Of a stretch of 64,000 nucleotides of DNA, positions 23,527 to 31,586 are shown piece by piece. Origin of the DNA: Gemmatimonadota bacterium (GTDB lineage Bacteria > Gemmatimonadota > Gemmatimonadetes > Longimicrobiales > Gaopeijiaceae); the NCBI GenBank assembly GCA_007125845.1, contig SLCK01000038.1, positions 1 through 64,000 on the forward strand, read 5' to 3'. A program made the translations under genes and the position numbers. Position 1 is the stretch's first letter. Every line of letters starts with the position of its first letter. Under the pieces are notes generated by a model that saw only the letters and a list, made by a program, of their open reading frames with translations, was not told where the DNA came from and searched no databases.

Positions 23527-24297
23527 ATGTCGCGGTCACAAATAGAATTAGAATCCCTGATCCAGTATCTGGACGCGCTGCTCGACATCCCGGAGTTCCC
23601 GGACTACCCGGGAGCCATGAATGGTCTCCAGGTGGAGGGGTCTCGTCCAATCCGGAGAGTGGGGGCCGCAGTGGACGCGAGCCTCGCTTCCGTTCACGCC
23701 GCGGTGGAGGGGAAGGTGGACCTCCTCCTGGTGCACCACGGACTCTACTGGAACGGCGCCCGACCCCTGACCGGACGGCTCTACCGCAGGGTGGCCCCTC
23801 TCGTTCAGGGAGGGGTGGCCCTATACAGCGCGCACCTTCCCCTGGACGCCCATCCGGACGTGGGCAACTGCGCGGTCCTCACCCGCGCACTCGGGCTGGA
23901 ACCCGCGGGACGCTTCGGGAGCTACGGGGACGAGGAGATCGGATTCCGGGTCGAGACCGACGAGGATCGGGAGGCCTTCCGTGATCGAGTCGCCGAGGCG
24001 TCGGGGGGTGGCCCCGTCCGCCTCATCGAAGGCGGCCCGGAGAGGGTCAAGAGGGTCGGGATCGTGACCGGGGGTGGAGGCGGCTTCGTCGCCGACGCCG
24101 CCGAAGCCGGACTCGACACTCTCCTGACCGGAGAAGGCTCCCACCATACGTACCTCGACGCGATGGAGCTCGGGATCAACCTCCTCTACGCCGGACACTA
24201 TGCGACGGAGGTCTGGGGCGTGCGTGCGCTTGCCGGTCACCTGCGGGAAGAGTTCGGATTACCCTGGGAGTTCTTCGATTTCCCTACCGGGATGTGA
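23527..24297 (+). CDS. Nif3-like dinuclear metal-centre protein
   Basis: The 256-residue product is the short bacterial form of the Nif3 / GTP cyclohydrolase I type 2-like family. The metal ligands are visible: the HHGLYWNG pair, the aspartate in YSAHLPLDAHPDVGN, and the C-terminal GHYATE motif. The family's true function is unsettled. I start at the ATG at 23527 (MSRSQIELESL), since the frame upstream is not conserved. A possible DnaA-box pair lies upstream. The next gene is about 100 bases away. Confidence 0.9.
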   Translation: MSRSQIELESLIQYLDALLDIPEFPDYPGAMNGLQVEGSRPIRRVGAAVDASLASVHAAVEGKVDLLLVHHGLYWNGARPLTGRLYRRVAPLVQGGVALYSAHLPLDAHPDVGNCAVLTRALGLEPAGRFGSYGDEEIGFRVETDEDREAFRDRVAEASGGGPVRLIEGGPERVKRVGIVTGGGGGFVADAAEAGLDTLLTGEGSHHTYLDAMELGINLLYAGHYATEVWGVRALAGHLREEFGLPWEFFDFPTGM

Positions 24298-24396
24298 AGG
24301 GATGCCGATCGGGGTCCCCCACGGCCCAGCTCCGATGTATACTTCGTTTCCGCCTTCGATGTCTCACTCCCACGCCTCCATGACCTTTTCTCCGTC

Positions 24397-25206
24397 ATGA
24401 CCTGTTCTCAGTGCGGAACGGAAGCGCACGGCCTCTTCTGCGGGGCCTGCGGCAGCTCGCTTGTCGCGTTGCCGTGCTCCGGATGCGACACGTCGGTGCC
24501 CGCCGGAACGCGATTCTGTACGGAGTGTGGTACGCCGGTGCGCGCGCGCGTTCCCTCTGCGGCCTCCCGGAGCGAATCCAGGAACGGATCGAACGTGAGC
24601 ACGAATGCCGGTTGGTGGGTGTCAGGGGTCCTCCTTCTAGTGCTGTTTGCCGTGGTCGGGGTGCAGGTCCTTTCGAATGGATCGGGGGTGCAGCCCGCAT
24701 CGGGTCCCGCCCCTCCCGGTTCCCCGGCGGCGCCGGGGGCACTCGGCCCCGCTCCGAACGTCGACCTTTCGGCCATGACGGCGCGCGAAGCCGCCGACGC
24801 CCTCTTCAACCGGGTGATGGGAGCCGCCGCACAGGAGGACACCGCAGAGGTGGGCAACTTTCTCCCTATGGCTCTCGACGCATACGAGCTGGCCAGGCCG
24901 CTGGACGAGGACGGTCACTTCCATGTGGCCTTGCTCGAGCGGGTCGGCGGGAATTATGAGGCGTCTCTCGCCGCAGCCTACGAGGGTCTCGCGGAGAACT
25001 CCGACCATCTTCTGAATCTTTCGGCCGCGGCCGAGGCCTCAATGGAGCTCGGGGAGCTCGCGGCGGCGCGGGAGTACTACCGGCGGATGTTGGATGCGTG
25101 GGACGAGGAGCTCGCCGCCGATCGGCCGGAGTACGCCGAGCACTCGCCCCTCCTTCCCCTGATCCGCTCCGACGCAGAGGATCTCCTCGAGCTGGACGGA
25201 GGGTGA
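24397..25206 (+). CDS. Zinc-ribbon, single-pass membrane protein with TPR-like C-terminus
   Basis: The 269-residue product starts with two zinc-ribbon pairs (CSQCG/CGACG and CSGC/CTECG, residues ~3-47). Then come a membrane helix (WWVSGVLLLVLFAVVGVQVL, ~73-93), a proline-rich linker and a helical C-terminal half whose pattern resembles TPR repeats (~130-265). With the ribbons at the N-terminus it probably faces the cytoplasm there and the TPR part lies outside. I know no name for it. Its stop overlaps the epimerase start as GTGA (25203-25206). Confidence 0.75.
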   Translation: MTCSQCGTEAHGLFCGACGSSLVALPCSGCDTSVPAGTRFCTECGTPVRARVPSAASRSESRNGSNVSTNAGWWVSGVLLLVLFAVVGVQVLSNGSGVQPASGPAPPGSPAAPGALGPAPNVDLSAMTAREAADALFNRVMGAAAQEDTAEVGNFLPMALDAYELARPLDEDGHFHVALLERVGGNYEASLAAAYEGLAENSDHLLNLSAAAEASMELGELAAAREYYRRMLDAWDEELAADRPEYAEHSPLLPLIRSDAEDLLELDGG

Positions 25207-26243
25207 CCGCCCACCAGAGCCCCGCAGTTCCGCCGGGACCGGTCTTCCTCACGGGCGGCACGGGTCTGGTCGGGTCCCACGTCGCGGAGCGCCTCCGGGC
25301 AGAGGGGATTCCGGTTCGGGCGTTGCACCGCCCCACGTCTCGCACTGGACACCTCGAGCGGTTGGGGTGCGACCTCGTTACGGGCGACCTGCTCGATTCC
25401 CCGGAGGACCTCGAGCAGGCCATGCGCGGCTGTGGAGCGCTCGTCCATTGTGCCGCGGTCGTTTACTCCGATCAGCCGTGGAGCCGGGTGCGTGCCCTCA
25501 ACGTGGGCGGTACGGAGGCCGTCGTCGAGGCTGCGGTCCAGGCGGGGATCCGAAGGCTCGTTCACCTCTCGTCCGTCGCGGTCTACGGGGGTACCCTCGA
25601 GGCGGTCGATGAAGCGAGCCCGCTGACATCTGGCCCGACTCATTCGAAGGGCGCCTACGCCCGTTCGAAGAAAGAGTCTGAGGCCGCAGTCGCTGCCGCC
25701 GCCTCCGATTCGGGAATGGTCGTCGTGATCCTCCGACCGTCGGTGGTCTACGGGGAGAGGGACCGCCTCTTTTCGCCCGTCGTGGCCCGGGCCCTTTCCT
25801 GGCCGATCCAGCCGGTCCTCGGCAGAGGAGACACGCCTATTCCCGCGGTCTACGCCGGGAACCTGGCGCACGCCGTCGTCCTCAGCCTGGGTGCGGAGCT
25901 CGTCCAGGGCCTCCACGTCTTCAATGTGGGTGGAGATCATCGCCTCTCGCAGCGCCGACTCTACACCGGCCTCGCGGCTCCCCTGGGACAGCGTGTCCGC
26001 ATCCTCCCCATTCCCGAGCTCCTCGTTCGCCTCGGGGCTGGTCTGGCGGACGCGCTCCGGCTCGGCGTGCCGGGCGCCGGCGAGCTCTCCTTCCGCAGGG
26101 CGGCAGCCCTCGCCCTCAGGCCCAACCCGTACTCGACCGCTCGGCTCGCCGAGAAGCTCGGCTGGGACCCTCCGGTTCCCCTTGCGGAAGCGCTCGAGCG
26201 CACTGGAAGATGGCTCGCCTCTGAGCCAAACACGCTCTCCTGA
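25203..26243 (+). CDS. NAD-dependent epimerase/dehydratase family protein (SDR)
   Basis: The 346-residue enzyme is an extended short-chain dehydrogenase/reductase. The nucleotide loop reads FLTGGTGLVGSHVAERL (the TGxxGxxG motif). The catalytic tyrosine and lysine lie in AYARSKKESE, with the serine in LVHLSSVAVYGG before it. It likely acts on a nucleotide sugar, hydroxysteroid or a similar alcohol; the substrate is not predictable. The GTG at 25203 overlaps the preceding gene's stop. A GC-rich hairpin (26280-26294) lies after it but has no T tract. Confidence 0.88.
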   Translation: MTAHQSPAVPPGPVFLTGGTGLVGSHVAERLRAEGIPVRALHRPTSRTGHLERLGCDLVTGDLLDSPEDLEQAMRGCGALVHCAAVVYSDQPWSRVRALNVGGTEAVVEAAVQAGIRRLVHLSSVAVYGGTLEAVDEASPLTSGPTHSKGAYARSKKESEAAVAAAASDSGMVVVILRPSVVYGERDRLFSPVVARALSWPIQPVLGRGDTPIPAVYAGNLAHAVVLSLGAELVQGLHVFNVGGDHRLSQRRLYTGLAAPLGQRVRILPIPELLVRLGAGLADALRLGVPGAGELSFRRAAALALRPNPYSTARLAEKLGWDPPVPLAEALERTGRWLASEPNTLS

Positions 26244-26328
26244 TCCTCCCTTCCCGGCTCCCCGCTCCCGGACCGCGTCCCCCGATCGCCGGGGCTGCGC
26301 TCCCGGCCCCGCCCTCCGGGACCGGCAG

Positions 26329-26358
26329 TTGCCCGCGCAGCTTGAACAGTGCTATCAT
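26329..26358 (+). promoter_or_regulatory. Possible promoter for a lipA leader transcript
   Basis: A -35-like TTGCCC (26329-26334) and a -10-like TATCAT (26353-26358) are separated by 18 bases. Transcription would start near 26365. The match is moderate (three to four of six at each element). Confidence 0.35.
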
Positions 26359-26437
26359 CGTGTCGAGAGCGACCCACTGAACGAACTGCTCATCAGGCCA
26401 CCGGGCCCTTCCGGCAGGGTGGAGCGTCGGGGCCGCG

Positions 26438-26471
26438 CTCCCCGCAAGGCATCGCGAGGGGGCTTTTTTTT
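26438..26471 (+). terminator. Possible intrinsic terminator or attenuator ahead of lipA
   Basis: A CTCCCC arm (26439-26444) can pair with GGGGG (26458-26462), with a loop of about 13 bases, and is followed by eight Ts (26464-26471). The stem is short and the loop partly structured. Such a T run is unusual in this GC-rich window, which makes the element credible even though the stem is modest. Confidence 0.45.
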
Positions 26472-26563
26472 CGGTCCAGACGGAACCGCCAGGGAGGCGC
26501 TCCGCGTGGCGTGTGTGTCGGCGCCGGTCCAACCGGAGTCGACGGGAGGTAGAGAGGATAAAG

Positions 26564-27664
26564 GTGACGAAGACCGCGACCGGTCGTCCCGGAGGATATC
26601 ACCCCGGGACGAAGGACACGGGCATCGTGAAGCCGAAGGGTACTTCGCGGATCCGAGCGCACGAGAGCCTCGAGACCGTTCCCATGGGCCAGCGGAAGCC
26701 CGAGTGGCTGAAGGTCCGTTCTCCCGGCGGGAAGAACTACCTTCGCCTGAAGGAGCTCATGCGGAGTCAGTCCCTCCACACCGTATGTGAGGAGGCGGGC
26801 TGTCCGAACATCGGGGAATGTTGGGAGGCCGGCACGGCGACCTTCATGATCCTGGGCGACGTGTGCACGCGCGCGTGCAAGTACTGCGCTGTCGCGCACG
26901 GGATGCCGACCGAGCTGGACGAAGACGAGCCCCGGCGCGTCGCCGAGACGGTGGCCGCCATGGAGCTGGAGCACGTCGTGATCACCTCGGTCAACCGGGA
27001 CGAGCTGCCCGACGGGGGCGCGGCGATCTACGCCGAGACGATTCGGCGGATTCGTGCCGAGCTGCCGGATTGTTCGGTCGAGGTGCTGATTCCGGACTTC
27101 AAGGGGGACGAGGACGCGCTCTCGGTCGTGATGGACGCGAAGCCGTCCATCCTGGGACACAATCTCGAGACCGTGGATCGGCTGCACCCGGAAGTGCGGC
27201 CTGGAGGGCGCTACTGGCGATCGATCTCGTACCTGGGGGCGGCGAAGCGACTCGACGCCTCGATCCTCACGAAGACGGGAATTATCCTTGGAATGGGGGA
27301 GGAGCCCGACGAGGTTCGGGAGGCGATGCGCGACCTCCGGGAGGCGGCGGTCGACATCCTCACCCTGGGCCAGTACCTGCGGCCTTCGGTAGCGCATATA
27401 CCGGTGGCCCGGTGGATCACTCCGGACGAGTTCCGGGAGTGGAAGCGGGTCGGTGAGGAGGAGTTCGGCTTCCGCCACGTGGAATCCGGGCCCCTCGTGA
27501 GATCCTCCTACCACGCCAAGGAGCAGGCCCGGGAAGTGCGGGCCGGCGGCCCCGGCGCGATCCAGGAGGTTCTGGAGAGGGACGTTCCGGCACCCGCAGA
27601 GGTACCCGGGCTCCAGTTGGTCCAGTTGGAAAAGGGACGTCCAGACAAGAACGGCAACGGTTGA
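26564..27664 (+). CDS. lipA: Lipoyl synthase
   Basis: The 366-residue radical-SAM enzyme adds two sulfurs to octanoyl groups on lipoyl domains. The radical-SAM cluster motif is CTRACKYC. The auxiliary cluster ligands are in the N-terminal CEEAGCPNIGEC segment, and the C-terminal RSSYHAKE contains the serine ligand of the auxiliary cluster. I chose the GTG at 26564, just after an AGAGAGGA site; the N-terminal ~40 residues vary in the family. It heads a run with the pyruvate dehydrogenase genes, whose E2 needs lipoate. The stop touches the next gene. Confidence 0.96.
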   Translation: MTKTATGRPGGYHPGTKDTGIVKPKGTSRIRAHESLETVPMGQRKPEWLKVRSPGGKNYLRLKELMRSQSLHTVCEEAGCPNIGECWEAGTATFMILGDVCTRACKYCAVAHGMPTELDEDEPRRVAETVAAMELEHVVITSVNRDELPDGGAAIYAETIRRIRAELPDCSVEVLIPDFKGDEDALSVVMDAKPSILGHNLETVDRLHPEVRPGGRYWRSISYLGAAKRLDASILTKTGIILGMGEEPDEVREAMRDLREAAVDILTLGQYLRPSVAHIPVARWITPDEFREWKRVGEEEFGFRHVESGPLVRSSYHAKEQAREVRAGGPGAIQEVLERDVPAPAEVPGLQLVQLEKGRPDKNGNG

Positions 27665-27669
27665 CGGAT

Positions 27670-28761
27670 ATGGCTGAGACCCAGACGAAGAAATCAAAGA
27701 AAGACAAGGCGGGGACGAAGTCCTCGAACGCCGGTAAGGAGGAAAGCCTGGAAGGCTTCTCGAAGGAGGAGCTCCATTCCTTCCTCCGGGAGATGCTCCT
27801 CTACCGGCGCTTCGAGGAGAAGGCCGAGGAAGCCTACGCCATCGGGAAGATCGGGGGTTTCTGCCACCTGCACATTGGACAGGAGGCCGTGGCGCTCGGC
27901 TTCATCGGGCCTCTCCGCGAGGACGACTACGTCTTCACCTCGTACCGGGATCACACCCAGGGACTGGCCAAAGGGCTGAAGTCCGGCCCGGTCATGGCGG
28001 AGCTGTATGGGCGCGAAGGAGGCGTGTCCGGAGGGAAGGGTGGCTCGATGCACATCTTCGGCGCCGAGCTCGGCTTCATGGGAGGCCACGGCATCGTGGG
28101 CGGACAGATTCCGCTGGCTGCCGGGGTGGGCTGGGCCATCCGGTACCGCGGGGAGGACCGCGTCTGCCTGTGCTATCTCGGCGACGCCGCCGTCAACCAG
28201 GGTGCCTTCCACGAGGCGCTCAACATGTCCGCGGTCTGGAAGCTTCCCGTCATCTACGTTGTCGAGAACAACGAATACGGCATGGGCACCCACTTCGAGC
28301 GGGTCTCCGCGCTTCCCGTCGTGGATCGCGCGTTGGGTACGGGCGTTCCCGCCCATTCGGTCGATGGCCAGGACTTGATCGCCACCTGGAAGCTCATGGA
28401 CGAGCTCGTGGGGAAGGTGCGGAGTGGCGAGGGGCCCCAGTACGTGGACGCGCGGACGTACCGATTCAAGGGACACTCGATGTCGGACCCGGTCCACGGG
28501 GTGTACCGTACGAAGGACGAGGTGGAGGAGAAGAAGAAGAGCGATGACCCGATCATCGTGCTGCGGGATCGGTTGTTCGATGCCGACCTCCTCACCGAGG
28601 AGGAGTTGAACGCGATGGACGCAGACGTGATGGAAGAAGTCGATGAAGCCGCGGAATTCGCCGAGAACTCCCCCTTCCCCGCCGAGGAAGAGCTCTACAC
28701 CCATACCTACGCCGAGATCAACGAGCACGGTCGCCTCTTTTTCGACCGGCGCGATCGCTGA
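27670..28761 (+). CDS. pdhA: Pyruvate dehydrogenase E1 component, alpha subunit
   Basis: This 363-residue protein is the alpha subunit of the two-chain E1 (thiamine-diphosphate) enzyme. Typical blocks are LREMLLYRRFEEKAEEAY, HLHIGQEAVALG, GGSMHIF and the thiamine-binding GDAAVNQGAFHEALNMS...NN (GDA in place of GDG), followed by the phosphorylation-loop-like RFKGHSMSDP. With the beta subunit it decarboxylates pyruvate. I start at the ATG at 27670; a TTG at 27661 would overlap the lipA stop. The N-terminus is lysine-rich for about 25 residues, which is unusual but of no known meaning. Confidence 0.95.
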   Translation: MAETQTKKSKKDKAGTKSSNAGKEESLEGFSKEELHSFLREMLLYRRFEEKAEEAYAIGKIGGFCHLHIGQEAVALGFIGPLREDDYVFTSYRDHTQGLAKGLKSGPVMAELYGREGGVSGGKGGSMHIFGAELGFMGGHGIVGGQIPLAAGVGWAIRYRGEDRVCLCYLGDAAVNQGAFHEALNMSAVWKLPVIYVVENNEYGMGTHFERVSALPVVDRALGTGVPAHSVDGQDLIATWKLMDELVGKVRSGEGPQYVDARTYRFKGHSMSDPVHGVYRTKDEVEEKKKSDDPIIVLRDRLFDADLLTEEELNAMDADVMEEVDEAAEFAENSPFPAEEELYTHTYAEINEHGRLFFDRRDR

Positions 28762-28820
28762 ACGACGCGCGGCGCATCTCGGTGGACGTTTCGGCCCTCT
28801 GAACCCTGAACACGATACGA

Positions 28821-29810
28821 ATGGCGACTATTACATACAGGGAAGCCCTGAACCAGGCCCTGCAGGAGGAAATGGAGCGCGATGAATCCGTGTTCCTCAT
28901 GGGCGAGGAAGTGGCCGAGTACGACGGAGCCTATAAGGTCACCAAGGGTCTCCTCGACGAGTTCGGGGACAGGAGGGTAGTGGACAGCCCGATCTCCGAG
29001 CTGGGTTTCGCGGGGCTCGGAGTAGGCGCAGCGATGGTGGGCCTCCGCCCGGTGATCGAGTTCATGACCTTCAACTTCGCGTTCCTCGCGCTGGATCAGG
29101 TCATCAACTCCGCGGCGAAGATGTACTACATGTCGGGAGGGCAGATTCCCGTCCCGATGGTCTTCCGGGGTCCGACCGGGGCCGCCCTGCAGCTCGCCGC
29201 TCAGCACTCCCACGCCTGCGACACCTACTATGCGCACGCGCCCGGGCTCAAGCTGGTGCGACCTGCGACCCCCGCCGATGCCAAGGGCCTGCTCAAGGCG
29301 TCGATCCGGGACGAAGACCCGGTCGTCTTCATGGAGGGGGAGATGCTCTACAACCTGAAGGGAGAGGTTCCCGATCCCGAGGACGGCGATTTCGTGATTC
29401 CCCTGGGAGTTGCGGATCTGAAGCGGGAAGGCGACGACGTGTCGATCATCACGCACGGCTCCACCGTCCACCTTGCGCTCCAGGCCGCCAAGAAGCTGGA
29501 GAAGGACGGGATCGAGGCCGATGTCCTGGATCTGCGCTCCCTGCGGCCGCTGGACGTGGATGCGATCCTGGAGACGGTGCGCAAGACGAATCGGGCCGTC
29601 TATCTGGAGGAGGGGTGGCCGTACGTGGGAATCGGATCCCAGATCGTGGCGACGATTCAGGAGGAAGCGTTCGATCACCTCGACGCCCCGGTCCTGCGGG
29701 TCTGCCAGGCAGACGTGCCGATGCCCTACGCGAAGAACCTGGAGCAGAAGGCGAAGCCGAGCGTCGACCTCTTGATCGACGCGTGCAATCGAGTGCTCTA
29801 CCGGAGCTGA
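28821..29810 (+). CDS. pdhB: Pyruvate dehydrogenase E1 component, beta subunit
   Basis: This 329-residue protein starts ITYREALNQALQEEMERDES and has the family blocks MGEEVAEYDGAYKVT, GFAGLGVGAAMVGLRPV, and QLAAQHSHACDTYYAH. It forms the E1 tetramer with PdhA and provides the second half of the thiamine-diphosphate site. Length is normal. It lies 59 bases after pdhA and 123 bases before the E2 gene, on the same strand. It could in principle be another branched-chain 2-oxoacid enzyme, but the alpha/beta pair and adjacent lipA favour pyruvate. Confidence 0.95.
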   Translation: MATITYREALNQALQEEMERDESVFLMGEEVAEYDGAYKVTKGLLDEFGDRRVVDSPISELGFAGLGVGAAMVGLRPVIEFMTFNFAFLALDQVINSAAKMYYMSGGQIPVPMVFRGPTGAALQLAAQHSHACDTYYAHAPGLKLVRPATPADAKGLLKASIRDEDPVVFMEGEMLYNLKGEVPDPEDGDFVIPLGVADLKREGDDVSIITHGSTVHLALQAAKKLEKDGIEADVLDLRSLRPLDVDAILETVRKTNRAVYLEEGWPYVGIGSQIVATIQEEAFDHLDAPVLRVCQADVPMPYAKNLEQKAKPSVDLLIDACNRVLYRS

Positions 29811-29933
29811 GGCCCGGGGCGCCCGCAAGCACGGGCGCGACGTTCCTGATCCATTCGAGCGTGACGACGTCCGAGAGCTCCATCTGTGAGATCGGGCGCG
29901 CACGTTTCAGCAAGGAAGAGAGACGGAGAGGAA

Positions 29934-31193
29934 ATGGCGACGAAGGTCCACATGGAAGCGCTTTCCCCCACGATGGAGGAGGGCCAGGTCGTGAAGTGGC
30001 TCAAGTCCGAAGGGGACAAGGTGGCCTCTGGCGACGTGCTCGCGGAGATCGAGACGGACAAGGCCACCATGGAGTTGGTGGCGCGGGGAGAGGGCATCCT
30101 CCAGAAGATCCTTCTCGAGGAAGGGGGAACCGCTGCGGTCGGAGCCCTCATCGGCGTCATCGGGGAGGATGGGGAAGACCTCTCCGATTTCGTGGCGGAG
30201 GAAGAGGAGGACGACGCCCCGTCCGCCGAGGCTGAATCCGCCGAGACGGAAGCGTCGGCGGAACCGGCCCCGGATGAGGACGCGGAGGAGAGTGCGGAGG
30301 AACGGGAGGCACCCAGGGCGGAGCGGGACGGAAGGGTGAAGGCGTCTCCGCTGGCGCGGCGTCTCGCCGAAGAGGAAGGACTCGACCTCAGCTCGATCGA
30401 GGGGTCCGGCCCCGGGGGACGCGTGGTCAAGCGGGACGTGGAAAAGGCGGTCGACGAGGGCGTGACCCCCGCTCCGTCCCCCACGACCGCGCCCGATTCG
30501 GAGGAGGACTACGTCGACGTCTCCCTCTCCCAGATGAGGAAGACGATCGCGAAGCGGTTGGTGGAGTCGATCGGCCCGATTCCCCACTTCTTTCTGACCG
30601 TCGACGTCGATATGTCCCGCACGGTGCAAGCGCGAGCCCGGATCAACAAGCAGCTCGAGAAGGACGGGTTCAAAGTCTCATTCAACGACATCGTCCTCAA
30701 GGCCACGGCGATGGCGCTTCGCAAGCATCCCGAGTGCAACGCGCACTGGCTGGGCGACGCCGTCCGGCAGTTCAACCGGGTGCACCTGGCGGTGGCCGTG
30801 GCGATCGAGGACGGCTTGATCACACCGGTCGTCCGGGACGCGGACCGGAAGGGCCTCGTCGAGATCTCGACCGAGGTCAGGGAGCTGGCCGGCCGGGCCA
30901 GGGAGAAGAAGCTCAAGCCCGAGGAGTACTCTGGAGGAACCTTTTCGGTCTCCAACCTCGGGATGTTCGGGGTGGAGGACTTCACCGCCGTGATCAATCC
31001 CCCCGAGGCCGGGATCCTGGCGGTGGGAGCGCTCGAGGAACGGGCCGTGGTCAAGGACGGCGAGGTCGTGGTCGAGCCCCGGATGAAGATCACGATGAGC
31101 TGTGACCACCGGGTGATCGACGGGGCGCTGGGAGCGCAATTCCTCCAGACGCTCACGGGGATCCTGGAAGAGCCGCTCGCAGCCCTGATCTAG
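29934..31193 (+). CDS. pdhC: Pyruvate dehydrogenase E2 component (dihydrolipoamide acetyltransferase)
   Basis: The 419-residue protein has one lipoyl domain (about 1-80, lipoylated lysine in EIETDKATMEL), an acidic alanine-rich linker and an E3-binding domain (about 135-170, ASPLARRLAEEEGLDLSSIE). The catalytic domain ends in the active-site motif SCDHRVIDGALGAQFL. It passes acetyl from lipoyl to CoA. I chose the ATG at 29934, after a GGAGAGGAA site; the first M at 29886 lacks domain similarity. A single lipoyl domain with an acidic linker is common in many bacteria. Confidence 0.95.
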   Translation: MATKVHMEALSPTMEEGQVVKWLKSEGDKVASGDVLAEIETDKATMELVARGEGILQKILLEEGGTAAVGALIGVIGEDGEDLSDFVAEEEEDDAPSAEAESAETEASAEPAPDEDAEESAEEREAPRAERDGRVKASPLARRLAEEEGLDLSSIEGSGPGGRVVKRDVEKAVDEGVTPAPSPTTAPDSEEDYVDVSLSQMRKTIAKRLVESIGPIPHFFLTVDVDMSRTVQARARINKQLEKDGFKVSFNDIVLKATAMALRKHPECNAHWLGDAVRQFNRVHLAVAVAIEDGLITPVVRDADRKGLVEISTEVRELAGRAREKKLKPEEYSGGTFSVSNLGMFGVEDFTAVINPPEAGILAVGALEERAVVKDGEVVVEPRMKITMSCDHRVIDGALGAQFLQTLTGILEEPLAALI

Positions 31194-31586
31194 ACGGTAG
31201 GAGGGCGGGGTCCTCGCCCAACCCGGGTCCGGGTTCCGGCGGCGCAGTCCATTTGCCTGCCTTTCCTTTCTCGCTGCGGGGAGGGGGCACAGTCGATGTC
31301 GTTCCGGTGAGGCGAATCGCTCGCTACCCCCCGTGTTGCCGCATCAGCGTCCATTGCCTGGGCCATATAAAAACCAGAGCTTTGGTTCTTGTTAGTGTCT
31401 GGGCGTCCCGCGCCTCCCCTTCGGGCCACCCTCCGATGCATCTCGGGGTTGGCAACAGAGAGTCGGTTCGTCTAACTTGTCGGCGACTTTTTCAGGGATC
31501 CGGGCGGCGGGGATGGAGCGGCCCGAGCTGATCCGGGAGTCCGACCGCACGGTAGGAACGATCAACCCCAGACCTGGAGCGAGAGC
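31194..31586. other. 393-base gap between the E2 and E3 genes
   Basis: No gene is evident. There is a small AT island, ATATAAAAACCAGAGC, near 31365-31380, with a five-base AACCA/TGGTT pair after it, possibly a weak terminator for the E2 gene. Further on a promoter-like TTGGCA (31449-31454), 18 bases, TAACTT (31473-31478) may serve the E3 gene, about 110 bases before its start. Confidence 0.4.

Larger units (their letters stand above)
26244..26563. other. 320-base gap ahead of lipA, with a possible small transcript
   Basis: No protein gene is evident. After a GC-rich hairpin (26280-26294) there is a possible promoter (26329-26358) and a hairpin plus eight Ts (26438-26471). About 90 bases then remain before lipA, holding a good ribosome binding site (GGAGGTAGAGAGG) but no other motif I recognise. 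The hairpin could be a leader attenuator or end a small RNA of about 107 nt. Confidence 0.4.

Noticed and set aside
26365-26471. Possible SRP RNA or other known small RNA ahead of lipA
   Set aside because: I looked for the SRP GGAAG tetraloop region and known riboswitch cores on both strands and did not find them, so I keep it only as an unnamed candidate.
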